A stretch of 64,000 nucleotides of DNA from Paramoeba atlantica (Eukaryota; Discosea). Under the pieces are notes generated by a model, which was not told the origin of the DNA, searched no databases, and was given only the letters and a program-made list of their open reading frames with translations. Location of the stretch: NCBI GenBank assembly GCA_977017575.1, contig CDRNVI010000002.1:620001-684000 (forward strand). The letters are read 5' to 3'. Both the position numbers and the translations under genes were made by a program. Shown here piece after piece: positions 9,776 through 20,203 of this stretch (within the stretch, counting starts at the first letter, position 1; each line of letters opens with the position of its first letter).

Positions 9776-11305
9776 CAACAAAAGAAAGGGTCTTAACAAA
9801 AGAAAGGGTCTTAACAAAAGAAAGGGTCTTAACAAAAGAAAGGGTCTTAACAAAAGAAAGGGTCTTAACAAAAGAAAGGGTCTTAACAAAAGAAAGGGTC
9901 TTAACAAAAGAAAGGGTCTTAACAAAAGAAAGGGTCTTAACAAAAGAAAGGGTCTTAACATAAGAAAGGGTCTTAACAAAAGAAAGGGTCTTAACAAAAG
10001 AAAGGGTCTTAACAAAAGAAAGGGTCTTAACAAAAGAAAGGGTCTTAACAAAAGAAAGGGTCTTAACAAAAGAAAGGGTCTTAACAAAAGAAAGGGTCTA
10101 ACAAAAGAAAAGGTCTAACAAAAGAAAGGGTCTAACAAAAGAAAGGGTCTAACAAAAGAAAGGGTCTAACAAAAGAAAGGGTCTAACAAAAGAAAGGGTC
10201 TAACAAAAGAAAGGATCTAACAAAAGAAAGGGTCTAACAAAAGAAAGGGTCAAAACAAAAGAAAGGGTCTAACAAAAGAAAGGGTCATAACAAAAGAAGG
10301 GGTCTAAACAAAAGAAAGGGTCTAACAAAAGAAAGGGTCTAACAAAAGAAAGGGTCTTAACAAAAGAAAGGGTCTTAACAAAAGAAATGGTCTAACAAAA
10401 GAAAGGATCTAACAAAAGAAAGGGTCTAACAAAAGAAAGGGTCAAAACAAAAGAAAGGGTCTAACAAAAGAAAGGGTCATAACAAAAGAAAGGGTCTAAC
10501 AAAAGAAAGGGTCTAAACAAAAGAAAGGGTCTAACAAAAGAAAGGGTCTAACAAAAGAAAGGGTCTTAACAAAAGAAAGGGTCTTAACAAAAGAAAGGGT
10601 CTTAACAAAAGAAAGGGTCTTAACAAAAGAAAGGGTCTTAACAAAAGAAAGGGTCTTAACAAAAGAAAGGGTCTTAACAAAAGAAAGGGTCTTAACAAAA
10701 GAAAGGGTCTTAACAAAAGAAAGGGTCTTAACAAAAGAAAGGGTCTTAACAAAAGAAAGGGTCTTAACAAAAGAAAGGGTCTTAACAAAAGAAAGGGTCT
10801 TAACAAAAGAAAGGGTCTTAACAAAAGAAAGGGTCTTAACAAAAGAAAGGGTCTTAACAAAAGAAAGGGTCTTAACAAAAGAAAGGGTCTTAACAAAAGA
10901 AAGGGTCTTAACAAAAGAAAGGGTCATTAACAAAAGAAAGGGTCATTAACAAAAGAAAGGGTCTTTAACAAAAGAAAGGGTCTTTAACAAAAGAAAGGGT
11001 CTTTAACAAAAGAAAGGGTCTTTAACAAAAGAAAGGGTCTTTAACAAAAGAAAGGGTCTTTAACAAAAGAAAGGGTCTTTAACAAAAGAAAGGGTCTTTA
11101 ACAAAAGAAAGGGTCTTTAACAAAAGAAAGGGTCTTTAACAAAAGAAAGGGTCTTTAACAAAAGAAAGGGTCTTTAACAAAAGAAAGGGTCTTTAACAAA
11201 AGAAAGGGTCTTTAACAAAAGAAAGGGTCTTTAACAAAAGAAAGGGTCTTTAACAAAAGAAAGGGTCTTTAACAAAAGAAAGGGTCTTAACAAAAGAAAG
11301 GGTGT
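9776..11305 (+). repeat. Satellite array 2, 17/18/19-bp ladder
   Basis: About 84 units of the array-1 satellite in homogeneous blocks: 18-mers (about 9,777-10,090), mixed 17-mers with ordered variants (10,090-10,560), 18-mers (10,560-10,920), then 19-mers with one more T (10,920-11,290). The block with ggatc/aaaac/ataac/taaac variants occurs twice here and once in array 1, so there is a higher-order repeat. The right end abuts a truncated LINE. Confidence 0.9.
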
Positions 11306-11315
11306 TAACACATGA

Positions 11316-12600
11316 AAGGCTCCTTCGACAGGTAAACAAACATGATGACGGGTTTAGGCGGCTAAAGAAAATGGGTATAAATAATATTTCTCTTCTGCTG
11401 CTGTCTAAATGCGTAAACATTAGACTGCAATACCTCATGCGCGTTCACGAAGCGGACACCACAGACACTGCTACTGCGGAGTTTGATCAAAAAGTCGAGG
11501 ATGTCGTGGAAGCCTGGTTCGGGCCGTTATCATCAAATTAAAAGAAAATCATCCGTCTTCCATTCAAAAAAGGGGGTTTCGGATTAACAGCCAGTATTCC
11601 CAATAGAGCGAATGCGTACGCTGCTTCGCGTTTTTCAGTTCTTGAGCGCCAAAGATCTTCTTCAGCTCGGACTGTAACAAACACCACAGCTGCACACAAA
11701 TGCATTCCAAAGAAATCTAGTCTAAAAATTACACCTGTTGACGACGAAACATCCAACGTGATTCAACATGAAAAGGATTGGAAAGAATTGCTGCTAAATC
11801 CCGAACTTAAGCCCATACTTCAAGCCACTTCCTTCAAAGGCAACAACGACTGGCTCACGTCACATGTACGAAGTATACCGTCACACCTATTTAAGCTTGC
11901 GGTTATGCCTAGGCTAAATGCTCAACATCAAAATCTTCCGACCAACCTTCTTTGCCCGGGATGTGGCATTGTTCTCGACAATCGGAATGCTCTGTCACAT
12001 ATCCCAGGATGCGTTCAATGCTCAGGATTCAATTCAACGGCGAAGCACAATGCACTTGTTACATTTCTACAGCGACTATGCCACAAAGCTGGATTGCCAT
12101 GTGAAAAGGAACCCAGAGCTTTCTCGTCATGGAAATGTCTGCAGTGCGGAGATATAATTAGTCCAAGCAATCACGTAACTCATCAGAAAGTTTGCACTGG
12201 AAGACGGCTATGCCGATCCGGACCGGATCTCGTTATTTATTGGAACAACGGCGAGGTATACTATGACTTAACCGTAATACACGAGCTTTCGCAGAGCAAT
12301 AGGTCTAAAAAATGCATCCAACTAATCAACGACGCGATCAAAAGGAAACATAACACGTACGTGCAGACGAATATTATACGAGAAGAATGCTTCCAATGCT
12401 TGCCTGTTCTGTCCGGAGGTTCTTTACATCGCAACACGCAAAGTCTGATCCATGCGATAGCAGATGCTGCCTTACTAGACCGGCAGGGGGTTGAACAGGA
12501 ATTTAAACTACTGGTGCAGGAATTAAATGGTCTAGAAGTTTATTCCCACCTTCGGAAATACCTAAACGAAGAAGGCGCTACGCAGGAATTCAGTCTATAA
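11316..12600 (+). pseudogene. LINE C-terminal half (thumb, CCHC, RLE)
   Basis: Begins mid-protein (RLLRQVNKHDDGFRRLKKMG) right after the satellite. One in-frame TAA (11,539-11,541) replaces the CAA (Gln) of the sister copy at 48.2 kb; the frame is otherwise open to QEFSL and a stop. It contains KKGGFGL, CPGC-x13-H-x3-C (near 11,955), a second finger CLQC...H-x4-C, the endonuclease core RSGPDLVIYW...GEVYYDLTVIHEL (about 12,215-12,290) and the conserved tail LHRNTQSLIHAIAD...LQELNG...LRKYL. It resembles the 47.6-49.0 kb copy most. Confidence 0.85.
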
Positions 12601-12689
12601 ATCAGCTCATTAGTTTTTAGGGTAGGGGGGACCTTCGATGAGTACTCATCGAAAGTCTACAACTTTCCGTGAGTCTCATCGAAAGTCTC

Positions 12690-12800
12690 GAGAAACATTG
12701 ATGTTTCTCAAGTTTTCGGACGAGAAGAGCACTTATCTCTGCACGTTGCCCAATGTAGGCGCCGAGAATTTTGATAGTTTTGTCACACAATAACTCCAAG
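12690..12800 (-). pseudogene. LINE RT/thumb fragment inside the mosaic
   Basis: The minus strand reads LLCDKTIKILGAYIGQ then LLVRKLEKHQCFSRL, equivalent to KILGAFLGETARVSEKLVQKLEKH of the 20.9 kb LINE. Confidence 0.6.
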
Positions 12801-13262
12801 TCATCCGCAGTCGCCGCCACAGCAGTTGGAGTCAGCACCACCTTCGCCGTTACCATCACACGCGTCGCTGCGACCTTCTCTGCCGAATCATCCGCAGTCG
12901 GTACGTTCGCCGCTACCATCGAACACGTCAGCGCGGTTGTTTGCGACCCCAATTCATTCGCAATCGCCGTTACCACAGGCACGGTCGACACCATTGCCTC
13001 TGACATCGCACGTGCGATCGTCTCCGATGCCACATCATCCGCAATCGCCGCCACCTTCGCCACCGCAGCCACCTTCGCCACCGCTGCCGCAGTCGCAGTC
13101 GGTACCGTCTTCACCTCCACCATCTCACGCACCGTTGCAAATCAAATCTCCGACGCACAGTCATCCGGGATCTCCACCGCCACCTTTATCTCCACCGCCG
13201 GTGCCAACGCCGAAGCAGTCGGTCAAGAATCCGCCAAAGAAACCGTCCTTCTACGACACACT
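12801..13262 (+). pseudogene. Proline-rich LINE N-terminal segment
   Basis: A plus-strand frame of Pro/Ser-rich repeats (PPSPPPQPPSPPLPQ and similar), as at the N-terminus of the 46.2 kb LINE. Low complexity makes the assignment tentative. Confidence 0.45.
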
Positions 13263-13264
13263 CG

Positions 13265-13483
13265 CCGCATGTGAAGGGCACTGGTCGAGCTCCATTGTGG
13301 TCGAGCTCCGCTGGTGAGAGAGCCTCGCAAGCTCCACACAACCTAGCGTGAGTCATCCCTGGTGGTGGAACAGAATATAACGACTGATCCACTACTTCTT
13401 TGCCCTAGGATGCGAATCCATCGGGCATTGAAGTCACGGATGACGAGTCAGGCCACGCAACCTGACAGGTATTGCTTGTCTAT
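13265..13483 (+). repeat. Composite repeat, short copy
   Basis: Starts 'gtgaagggcactggtcgagctcc', contains 'cctggtggtggaacagaatataacgac', and ends 'gacaggtattgcttgtctat'. The same order is present at 63,617-63,745 (plus) and 54,470-55,200 (minus), where one or more 213-bp units are inserted between 'ccactacttctt' and 'tgcccyaggatgcg'. Confidence 0.7.
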
Positions 13484-13651
13484 CTGCGAGTGCGGCATCC
13501 CACTGGGAAAGTCTGCGCGCGACTGACAGCGTACCACCCACGGAGTACGGTAATACCCGGTGCCGTTTCGCACGAGCACTAAATAACTAGGGTGTACTCT
13601 GAACCCATAGCCAGTCATGGCCAAACGGGTTAAACAACAACAACAACAACT
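13484..13651 (+). mobile_element. SINE-like retroposon with (AAC)n tail, copy 1
   Basis: About 168 bp from 'ctgcgagtgcggcatccc' to (CAA)n, near-identical to 60,134-60,303. It carries an RNA-hairpin module at 13,543-13,599. No pol III A/B boxes are recognised. Its tail abuts the palindrome TTCGATGAGTACTCATCGAA (13,652-13,671), a Merlin-type terminus. Confidence 0.65.
13543..13599 (+). other. RNA-hairpin module copy 1
   Basis: GAGTAC...GTACTC outer stem, ACCC...GGGT inner stem, an apical GTGC...GCAC hairpin, and an unpaired AAATAACTA on the 3' side. The same plan occurs in six other places with different stem bases. Confidence 0.6.
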
Positions 13652-13844
13652 TTCGATGAGTACTCATCGAAGCGTTTTTGAGCGACTCTAATAGCGATTT
13701 TCGAGCTTTTTTTATTACTCACCGAAGCGTTTGCGGCAAACAAACTGGAGCATTTGTGGAAAACAAATTCGCAATCCTGCGGAAGGGGTAGACACAGGTT
13801 CTCAGCTGCTGGAGCGCACGGGTCGCCAAAAAATATTATTATGT

Positions 13845-13950
13845 CCCAGGGCTACGCTCACAGTTGGGCCTTGCTTGCAAACAGGGGCTTTTGCCTCCAG
13901 AAGTGGGCTACGCTCACAGTTGGGCCTTGCCTCTGGACAATCCTGCGGAA
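13845..13950 (+). repeat. Minisatellite GGGCTACGCTCACAGTTGGG
   Basis: Two head-to-tail units of about 55 bp ('gggctacgctcacagttgggccttgc' then 'gcttttgcctccagaagt'). Related units occur at 14,390-14,490, 14,682-14,705, 31,338-31,450 and, reversed, 59,010-59,080, always inside Merlin-like DNA. Confidence 0.7.
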
Positions 13951-13966
13951 GGGGTAGGTAGACGGG

Positions 13967-14603
13967 TTGGGGGTACGTTCGTTTAGTTCTCAACGAACGG
14001 AAATTTACGGTGGAAGTCACGGACTTTTGCATAAGTCAAGGACTTTTGTGGAACACCCAATAATTTTTTTTGATTTTCTTTTTCCGTGCGTTCAGTATCC
14101 TACACTTCGCTACATACGTTGACAACGCCTGCGTAGCGAAAACTACGAAATTCAGTGAGCTTCGCAAATTGCTTCCCACTAACGACACAGGGGAATCCTA
14201 CGCGGGGTACGGCTCAGGCCCGCTCACGCGGGCCCTCGCCGTTTCGCGGCCGCGCGCACCCCCGCTCACGCGGGGGCCCCCGCGCGGCCAAAATGGGTAC
14301 TAAAATTTGTTATCAAGGTAGTTGGGTTTCGCCAATTGCTTCCCACGAATGGGTACTAAAATTTGTTAAGTTAACGAAGTTAACGAACAGTTGGGCCTTG
14401 CTCGCAAACGGGGGCTTTTGCCACCAGTATTGGGCTTCGCTCACAGTCGGGCCTTGCTTGCAGGCGTGGGCTTCGCTCACAGTTGGGCCTTTCTTCCTCC
14501 TCCCTCTAAGGACCTGCAGATTTTTTACGGTCACAGGGTACGTTCGTTGAGTACTCAACGAAAATCCGGATTTTCGTTGAGAAATCAACGAACGTACCCC
14601 CAA
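13967..14603. mobile_element. Merlin-type MITE nested in the mosaic
   Basis: Left TTGGGGGTACGTTCG with CGTTCGTTTAGTTCTCAACG; right TCAACGAACGTACCCCCAA preceded by TTCGTTGAGTACTCAACGAA. Flanks share GGTAGAC (13,957-13,963) and GGGGTAGAC (14,607-14,615), and the undisturbed site 'ggaaggggtagacacagg' survives at about 13,779-13,796, so a duplication of about 9 bp is plausible. The interior has a GC-rich palindromic stretch (14,215-14,290) shared with 30,960-31,040. Non-coding. Confidence 0.65.
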
Positions 14604-14849
14604 GCAGGGGTAGACACAGGTTCTCAGTGCGCGACCCGCACGCTGGAGCGCACGGGTCGCCAAAAAATATTATTATGTCCCAGGGCTACGCTCACAGTTG
14701 GCCCTTCGCAAAAAATTGATAAAATACGAAAAATTGAAAAAGTCAAAAACACCTTCGATGAGTACTCATCGAAAGTCTACAACTTTCCGTGAGACTCATC
14801 GAAAGTCTACAACTTACGATGAGTACTCATCGAAGGTCCCCCCTAGCCG

Positions 14850-16010
14850 AACATCTTAGTGAGGCACAACGTCTGGAATTGGAAATCGACCGTCGCTCGA
14901 TAAGGAATGCACTACAAGCGGCCAAGGCGGACAACCTCAGCAAGGCAACAAGAATTCTAGACAATATATACAAAGATTCATCCCTCAATGCCGATGGGAA
15001 GTCGAACAAGCTTAGCGACCTTCACCCCAAAGGTCCCTTACCACAAAACATCGATGGAGACTTCCCTCGAATCGGGGTAGTTGATCAATCGGAGTTGCGT
15101 CAAGCGACGGCAAGGCTATCAAAAGGAGCATCGCCAGGGCCCACAGGATTCAGTGAAAACATGATGAGACTTCTGGTAGAGGATGAGGAATCGTGTCTCG
15201 CACTCTGTCACATGTTCCGCGACGTCATCAACGGAGATCTCGCAGAAAACATTCGTCAACGCCTAACTCGCTGCAGGATCATCGTGTTAGCAAAACCTCA
15301 AAACGGGATACGACCAGTGGCAATGGGAGACACTATCCTCAAGATCTGCGGAACGATTCTTTTAATGCGACACAGCAATACAGTGGAGAAATTTTTCCAG
15401 CCAGTGCAGCGAGGTATTCTTCAACGGAATGCGTGTGAATCAATAGTTCATGAGCTTTTGGACGAACACGACGCCGGCTACACGATTCTCACAGTGGATT
15501 TTAAGAATGCCTACAACACACCGCATCGTACTGCAATTGCTCAAGCCCTACTACAACAGCCTTCGATCTTCAAACCTTTCATGAGAATGTTTCACCTAGA
15601 ATACGGCAAGCCTTCAGATCTCCTTTTCTTCGCAAACAATTCGTTACACTCCGTGATTGAAAGTTCTTGTGGGGTCAGACAAGGGTCCGCCTTATCCTCG
15701 CTCTACTTTTGTGCGTTACTGCAGGGTCCTTTGAAGGAAGTCGCCAGTCTTTACCCGGAGGTCAAGATAAGAGCATATCAGGACGACGTCACAATGAGTT
15801 CAACAAATACGACATCCCTAGAAGCAGCATTCCTCCATTTGCGAGAATCAACTCAGGATTTGAACCTAGAAATCAATTTCAACAAGTGCGAATGGTTCAA
15901 GTCTTCAAAGACACAAGAATTTGACGCTTCACCTCTACGAACGCTGGGAGTTAAAAAGTGTGATGATTCAATCAAAGTTCTAGGGATACATCGGCAGAGA
16001 TAAAATAGTA
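14850..16010 (+). pseudogene. LINE RT (divergent, YQDD)
   Basis: A plus-strand frame from LSEAQRLELEIDRRSIRNALQ through the reverse transcriptase: RLSKGASPGPTG, VLAKPQNGIRPVAMGD, LTVDFKNAYNTPHR, SCGVRQGSALSSLYF, catalytic YQDD (about 15,777-15,788) and INFNKCEWF. The 5' end is cut by the Merlin-type terminus. The frame shifts near 15,990 (KVLGI, then IGRDKIVDHYIVGS in the next frame) and the copy ends at about 16,020. YQDD instead of YIDD and many substitutions set it apart from the other copies. Confidence 0.8.
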
Positions 16011-16019
16011 GATCATTAC

Positions 16020-16290
16020 ATTGTAGGTTCCTAAACAGAAACTATTCCTTTCAGTTGCCTGAATTTTTAGTTTGTCGTTCACGAGCACACTTTGTTCTTC
16101 GGGCTTGCTTTTGCCAAAAGACGAGGGGTTATTTTCATTCTTTTTTTGTTTTTGCGTTACATTTTCATTCCTACGTTTAAGCTGGCGGTCTGCACCCTCG
16201 GTTGATCGTTTTGCTCTTTTTCCCATTCACGAAAACGCGTCTACCGTGCTGTGATGTGTCATGAAAATTGTTAGAGGTGTAAAAAAAAAA
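16020..16290 (-). pseudogene. 5' fragment of an AP-endonuclease-type LINE
   Basis: On the minus strand, an SL relic is followed by a T-rich 64-base leader and an ATG at 16,226 opening a basic, Lys/Asn/Gln-rich frame (MGKRAKRSTEGADRQLKRR...) that reaches SFCLGTYNV. The last motif resembles the first strand of the APE endonuclease of many LINEs (xxGTWNVR). The copy stops there. It may be the 5' end of the family of the RT-RNase H LINE at 16.7-19.8 kb, which is on the same strand and whose endonuclease is not seen; this is inference. Confidence 0.5.
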
Positions 16291-16303
16291 CAACAAGGTA
16301 CAG
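16291..16303 (-). other. SL relic, 13-base 5'-truncated copy
   Basis: The minus strand reads CTGTACCTTGTTG followed by a T run, not GT. It marks the 5' end of the LINE fragment downstream on the minus strand. A 13-mer alone could be chance; its place just before an ORF leader supports it. Confidence 0.5.
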
Positions 16304-16716
16304 AGCGACGCAATTGCCGCCTTTGTCATCACAGAAGAAATTTCCCGACAAGCCACCGAGCGACACGCCCCCACAGAACTCATCGCCGAACGCTCCTCCA
16401 CCGCAGGCCCCTCCCCCCCCTCAACCCCCGCAATCGCGACCTACGCAGTCACCACTTCCGCAGTCGCCTCCGCAACCGCCCCAGCAGTCCACCCTACCCC
16501 TGCCTCGGGCGCCGCTCTCTCCGCCACCTCCGCTTCCAAATTCAATAACACCTCCTTCTCCGAAGGCACACCCCAAACGTGCGAACCAGCAAAACAGTGG
16601 CATGACAGAAGGAAACGGGTCCACGGAAGGAAACGGGTCCACGGTTAAAATTAAAACTGCACACCTGCCGTCCAATATATTTCGTCGCCTTGGCAAGAGG
16701 CTAAATCTCATGAACT
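16304..16716 (+). pseudogene. Proline-rich LINE N-terminal segment
   Basis: A plus-strand frame with long PPxP runs (about 16,330-16,570), then SPKAHPKRANQQNSG, a tandem 'ggaaacgggtccacg', and SNIFRRLGKRLNLMN. Compare NFSKQRKFLN in the 46 kb LINE. No ATG is evident. It is cut by the tail of the next LINE. Confidence 0.5.
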
Positions 16717-19700
16717 GTCCTATCCTATCCTATCCTATAAGACCGATTTACATCGGTTAAGAACACATCCGTTTTTGTCGTCGCTTCGACGTCTTTCTCT
16801 CAGGTGAATTCGCCCTTTCATGCTCCTTGTCCGCTGAACCGGGCGTGGTACGTCTTTCATGCAACTTTTTATTTTTGGCATCACATTCCTCAGGCAAACA
16901 CTCTTTCTTTTCAGGAGAATCCACTCCAGTCTCTACAGGTGGCGAGGTACCCTTTTTGGAGAGAGGATCACCTTCTGCAATCTTGAAGTAATCCCGTCTT
17001 TTCCCTAATGGCTTAGGTATTTGGCCACAGTGTTTCCGAGGACGATTCATGGTTTGGACGGTTTCTGAGCTAACCCTTTGAGCTTCTGAGGCACTTGTCG
17101 CAGTCTTTCTCCTCTTTATTTCTGAGGCTGGGACTATTTTTCTCGACCCTGCAAGCGCCAAGGTGTCTGCCTTCTCATTGTAAATGTTCCCGTTGTGGGA
17201 TTTCACTTTGCACACGTAACACCTTTTATCCATCGATTGGAGCGTTCGAATTTCCCGATCCAATTTCTCAAGGATACCCCCATTCGGTAGATTGTTATAC
17301 CCAATGATTCGCCGTCGTAGACGAGTATGATGGAAGAAATTCCATACATAGAACGAATCGGTGTGTATGACAACTGTTTCAGCCTCATTAGGTATCCTTT
17401 CCAGCGCTTCCCTCAGCGATTCAACCTCAGCTCTCTCAGCTGAGCCAGCATCCAGTGCTATGGAATAGTATTTGTCTTCTGTTCCACTCATTCTCAGAAC
17501 TATTCCCGCACCGGATCTTTGTTCCTTGGACCCCCGCAACTGCCGAACAGAGCCATCAATATACATATGAACCTCACCCTCACTCATGGGGAACGGATCC
17601 GAGCCTTCCTCCACAAATTGTAGCTCATAAGAGCTTTTGCTTTTGACCGCTTGAGTGTGTTTAGTTTTCCACCTTGGAGACCTTAATACCTCATACATCG
17701 GAAGTGGTTCAAGTTTCTGCCTGAGCTCATCGCATAGCTTTTGCCAGTGTATCCGATCCTGCGAGTAAACAAGCGCCTGCTCCAGAGTGACCCCTAGATC
17801 ATTAAAACTTGCTTCGCTAGGAGAAATATTTCTTGTTTTTTCCGTGCTATTCCATTGAACGAGCTCGCGAAACGTAGAGGAGTGCCTGAGCATGTGGCCA
17901 ACGATTTTCGCACGGGCAACACGATGCACGGTCGAAAATCGAGGCGTACCACAATACAAGGACTCTAATGGGTAGCAGTGTCCTAAATCGTCAAGCTTTG
18001 CTGAGTTACAAGCGAATCTCCTCATCATATTTACCTCAACCTCCGTTTTTCGAAGCATTTTGTTAGAAAGAGAAAGACAGGCTGCACCAAACGTTAAAAT
18101 AGGGTAGATCAAGCAGTCAAACAGGCGTATTTTCGTGGCAGCACTCAGAGGAGAAGCCCAAATGCCACTGAGTTTACGAAATGCTGCCCATGTGAGCCTT
18201 AGCCTGTCCTTGATGGGGGATGATGCTGTAGCATCTTGAAGATGACCAAGATGCCGGTAGGAATCCACAAGAGGAATTTTGCCAAGCGATCCTGCTCGAA
18301 GTTCTCGCGTCCCCCCCGGAACTTTCCCAAAGGCCATCCACGCAGTCTTGGTTTTCCCCACGGCAATCCTCAGATTAGCTGGTTTTGCCTCATTTGCCGT
18401 AGCTTCGATCATTTGCGATATTTCATGTTTCGTGGAAGCTAAAAGTGCTATGTCGTCTGCGTAGTCTATGTCCTTTAGTCTAAACTCTTGAATTCCCCTG
18501 CTTTTCGTCCCGCTGCTCCTTAGAAGAATCCCGAGCGGCTTGTTATCGAGTGCTTTGTTGAGAATCCTATCGATTACAAGCACAAAGAGGTAAGGAGCAA
18601 GCACGTCCCCTTGAAGAATTCCTGTTTCAATGGGAAAAGAATCCGTATTTCCGTATGGTGTGCGGACTATTCCTTTTAAATTCGAGTACAAGGACATTAC
18701 CATCCTAGTAAGCGCGGGTCCGACATGAAAGGCATTCAATGCAGCACGGATGGCATGAAACGATACCGAGGGAAATGCTTTTGCGAAGTCCATGAATGCC
18801 ACTGCAATGCCTTTCTTGCCCCTGGTCGCACGAACTCTTGCATCATTCAAAATGATTTGCGCCCCTGCCGTGGACCTTTCTGGCCGAAAACCAAATTGAC
18901 TGTCGCGAAGGAGCGGCTCGATGGATGGTCTGATTCTTTTCAGGATCATTGCATTCATCAATTTAACCGCACTGTTCACGAGACAGATTGGCCGCCAATT
19001 CGCTATTTGTGTCAGGTCGCCTTTTTTTGGAATAGGCACCTGAAGGACAATTTTCCAGGACGCAGGCGAAACCCCTGTTCGATGAACCTCGTTTATAATA
19101 TGTAATAAGGATTTTCTCAGCTCAGCATGTTCTGTGATCATTCTGAGTGCCTCCGCCGGAATTTGGTCTATTCCAGGTGCCTTGTTGCGCGCTAGTCTAC
19201 TGATGCCGTCCTCGAGCTCTTCTACAGTGAAACTTTCATCGTTGATTGGTACTTTCGGGCTGACTACTTTGTCAAATTTTATATCTTTATCTCCGCGATC
19301 ATCGGACCCCATACGAGCAAAGAAATCTTTAACAAAAGAGTTTCCCTTGTCGACGAGGTCTCGATGCAAAGAGTCTCCCTGTACAAACCGCAAATTCTAC
19401 GTAGCGTACGCCACGGATTAGAACGGTTTCGCCGCAGACCTGCTTCAATTTCGTCGCATTCCTGCCCAATCTGCGCCTCAATTTCTTCTCCGTGCTCTTT
19501 TAGCACTTCCTTGAAGTGGCCCGGTTTTCGACTCTGAAGAAATAAGTCGCGAAACCCTGAGATGCGCAGTGTTTCTGTACCCGGTGGTGTGTTTTCTGTC
19601 CCTGTAGGCGCGTTGGTCGTTTTTGTGGTTCGGTCCATTTTTGAGAGTCTTTTCGCTGTGTGTACCATATTTTCCGATAAGTGTTCCCATGTGATCTCTT

Positions 19701-19838
19701 CCTCTTTCTTCGCCATTTCCCACACTGCTTGCTGGAAGGATGCCTTCCTCTCTTCATCTCCAAGTCTTGGCCAGGGTACCTTGCTTTGTCCCCCTGTACC
19801 TTTAGAACGCCTCTTGATTTTCTTTGGTATGTGGGTCA
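16717..19838 (-). pseudogene. LINE with RT and RNase H, (TAGGA)n tail
   Basis: The minus-strand frame 16,757-19,393 (about 878 residues) is preceded by 19,394-19,838 in another frame, so one frameshift lies near 19,390. The upstream part (WPRLGDEERKASFQQAVW...) resembles the linker before LINE RTs. RT: NKAPGIDQIPAEAL, WRPICLVNSAVKL, FGFRPERST, AFMDFAKAFPSV, TGILQGDVLAPYLFV, catalytic YADD near residue 311. RNase H: YIDGSV (about 610), AERAEVESLREAL, IHTDSFYVWNFF, NEKADTLA. The C-terminus is charged. The 3' end carries an ATAGG pentamer repeat (16,717-16,740). The 5' end cuts a restriction-endonuclease-type LINE after MTHIP. Confidence 0.85.
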
Positions 19839-20203
19839 TAGCGCTAGCTGCATCTAATAGAGTCCTGCAACCTGGGCACAGTAGAGAGTCGGGAAGTTTG
19901 GGATGACGAATACCAAGCCTTGGCATCACAGAAAGCGTAAATTGCATTGGAGAGATGTATCTTTCGGTGGCGTGTATCCATTGGTAGCTTCCTTTTCTGG
20001 ACGTCGCTGATATAATTCTACCGATTTTGGGATCTTTACACAGCTCTTCTTTCACTTGTTTGTGCAACTTGAGATCTACTGCCCCTTCTTCGTCCGGCAC
20101 TACCCTCGAGATCGACATCCCCAAGTGTCTCCCATCCTGAGCTGAATATACTTTTCGGCGCTCTAAGGATGCGTGACGAGAAGCTGCATATGGTGTTTCA
20201 TTG
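19839..20203 (-). pseudogene. LINE fragment up to the CCHC finger
   Basis: The minus strand reads PYAASRHASLERRKVYSAQDG...RYISPMQFTLSVMPRLGIRHPKLPDSLLCPGC...MTHIP. It covers the linker and the first half of the CCHC finger. Both ends are junctions: to another LINE copy at about 20,200 and to the RT-RNase H LINE at 19,838. Confidence 0.75.

Larger units (their letters stand above)
12620..14848. mobile_element. Merlin-like terminal repeats enclosing a mosaic
   Basis: Left end GGGTAGGGGGGACC, then TTCGATGAGTACTCATCGAA; right end is the inverse, ...GGTCCCCCCTAGCC, with two palindromes and a third related copy (14,754-14,838). The ends match those of the 58.4 kb element, which encodes a Merlin transposase N-terminus. 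No matching target-site duplication is seen (left flank TAGTTTTTA, right GAACATCTT), and the interior is a patchwork of LINE, SINE-like and MITE pieces, so the two ends may come from different elements. Confidence 0.6.

Noticed and set aside
8537-11305. Long reading frames of repeating KTLSFV, LLLRPF or NKRKGL
   Set aside because: They are translations of an 18-bp satellite; the period keeps all frames open.
9776-11305. CRISPR array
   Set aside because: Units are contiguous with no unique spacers; eukaryotic satellite.
11539-11541. Ciliate-like genetic code
   Set aside because: All three stop codons end conserved frames in the same window.
12620-14848. A single intact Merlin transposon
   Set aside because: Ends match but fl flanks share no duplication and the inside is a patchwork.
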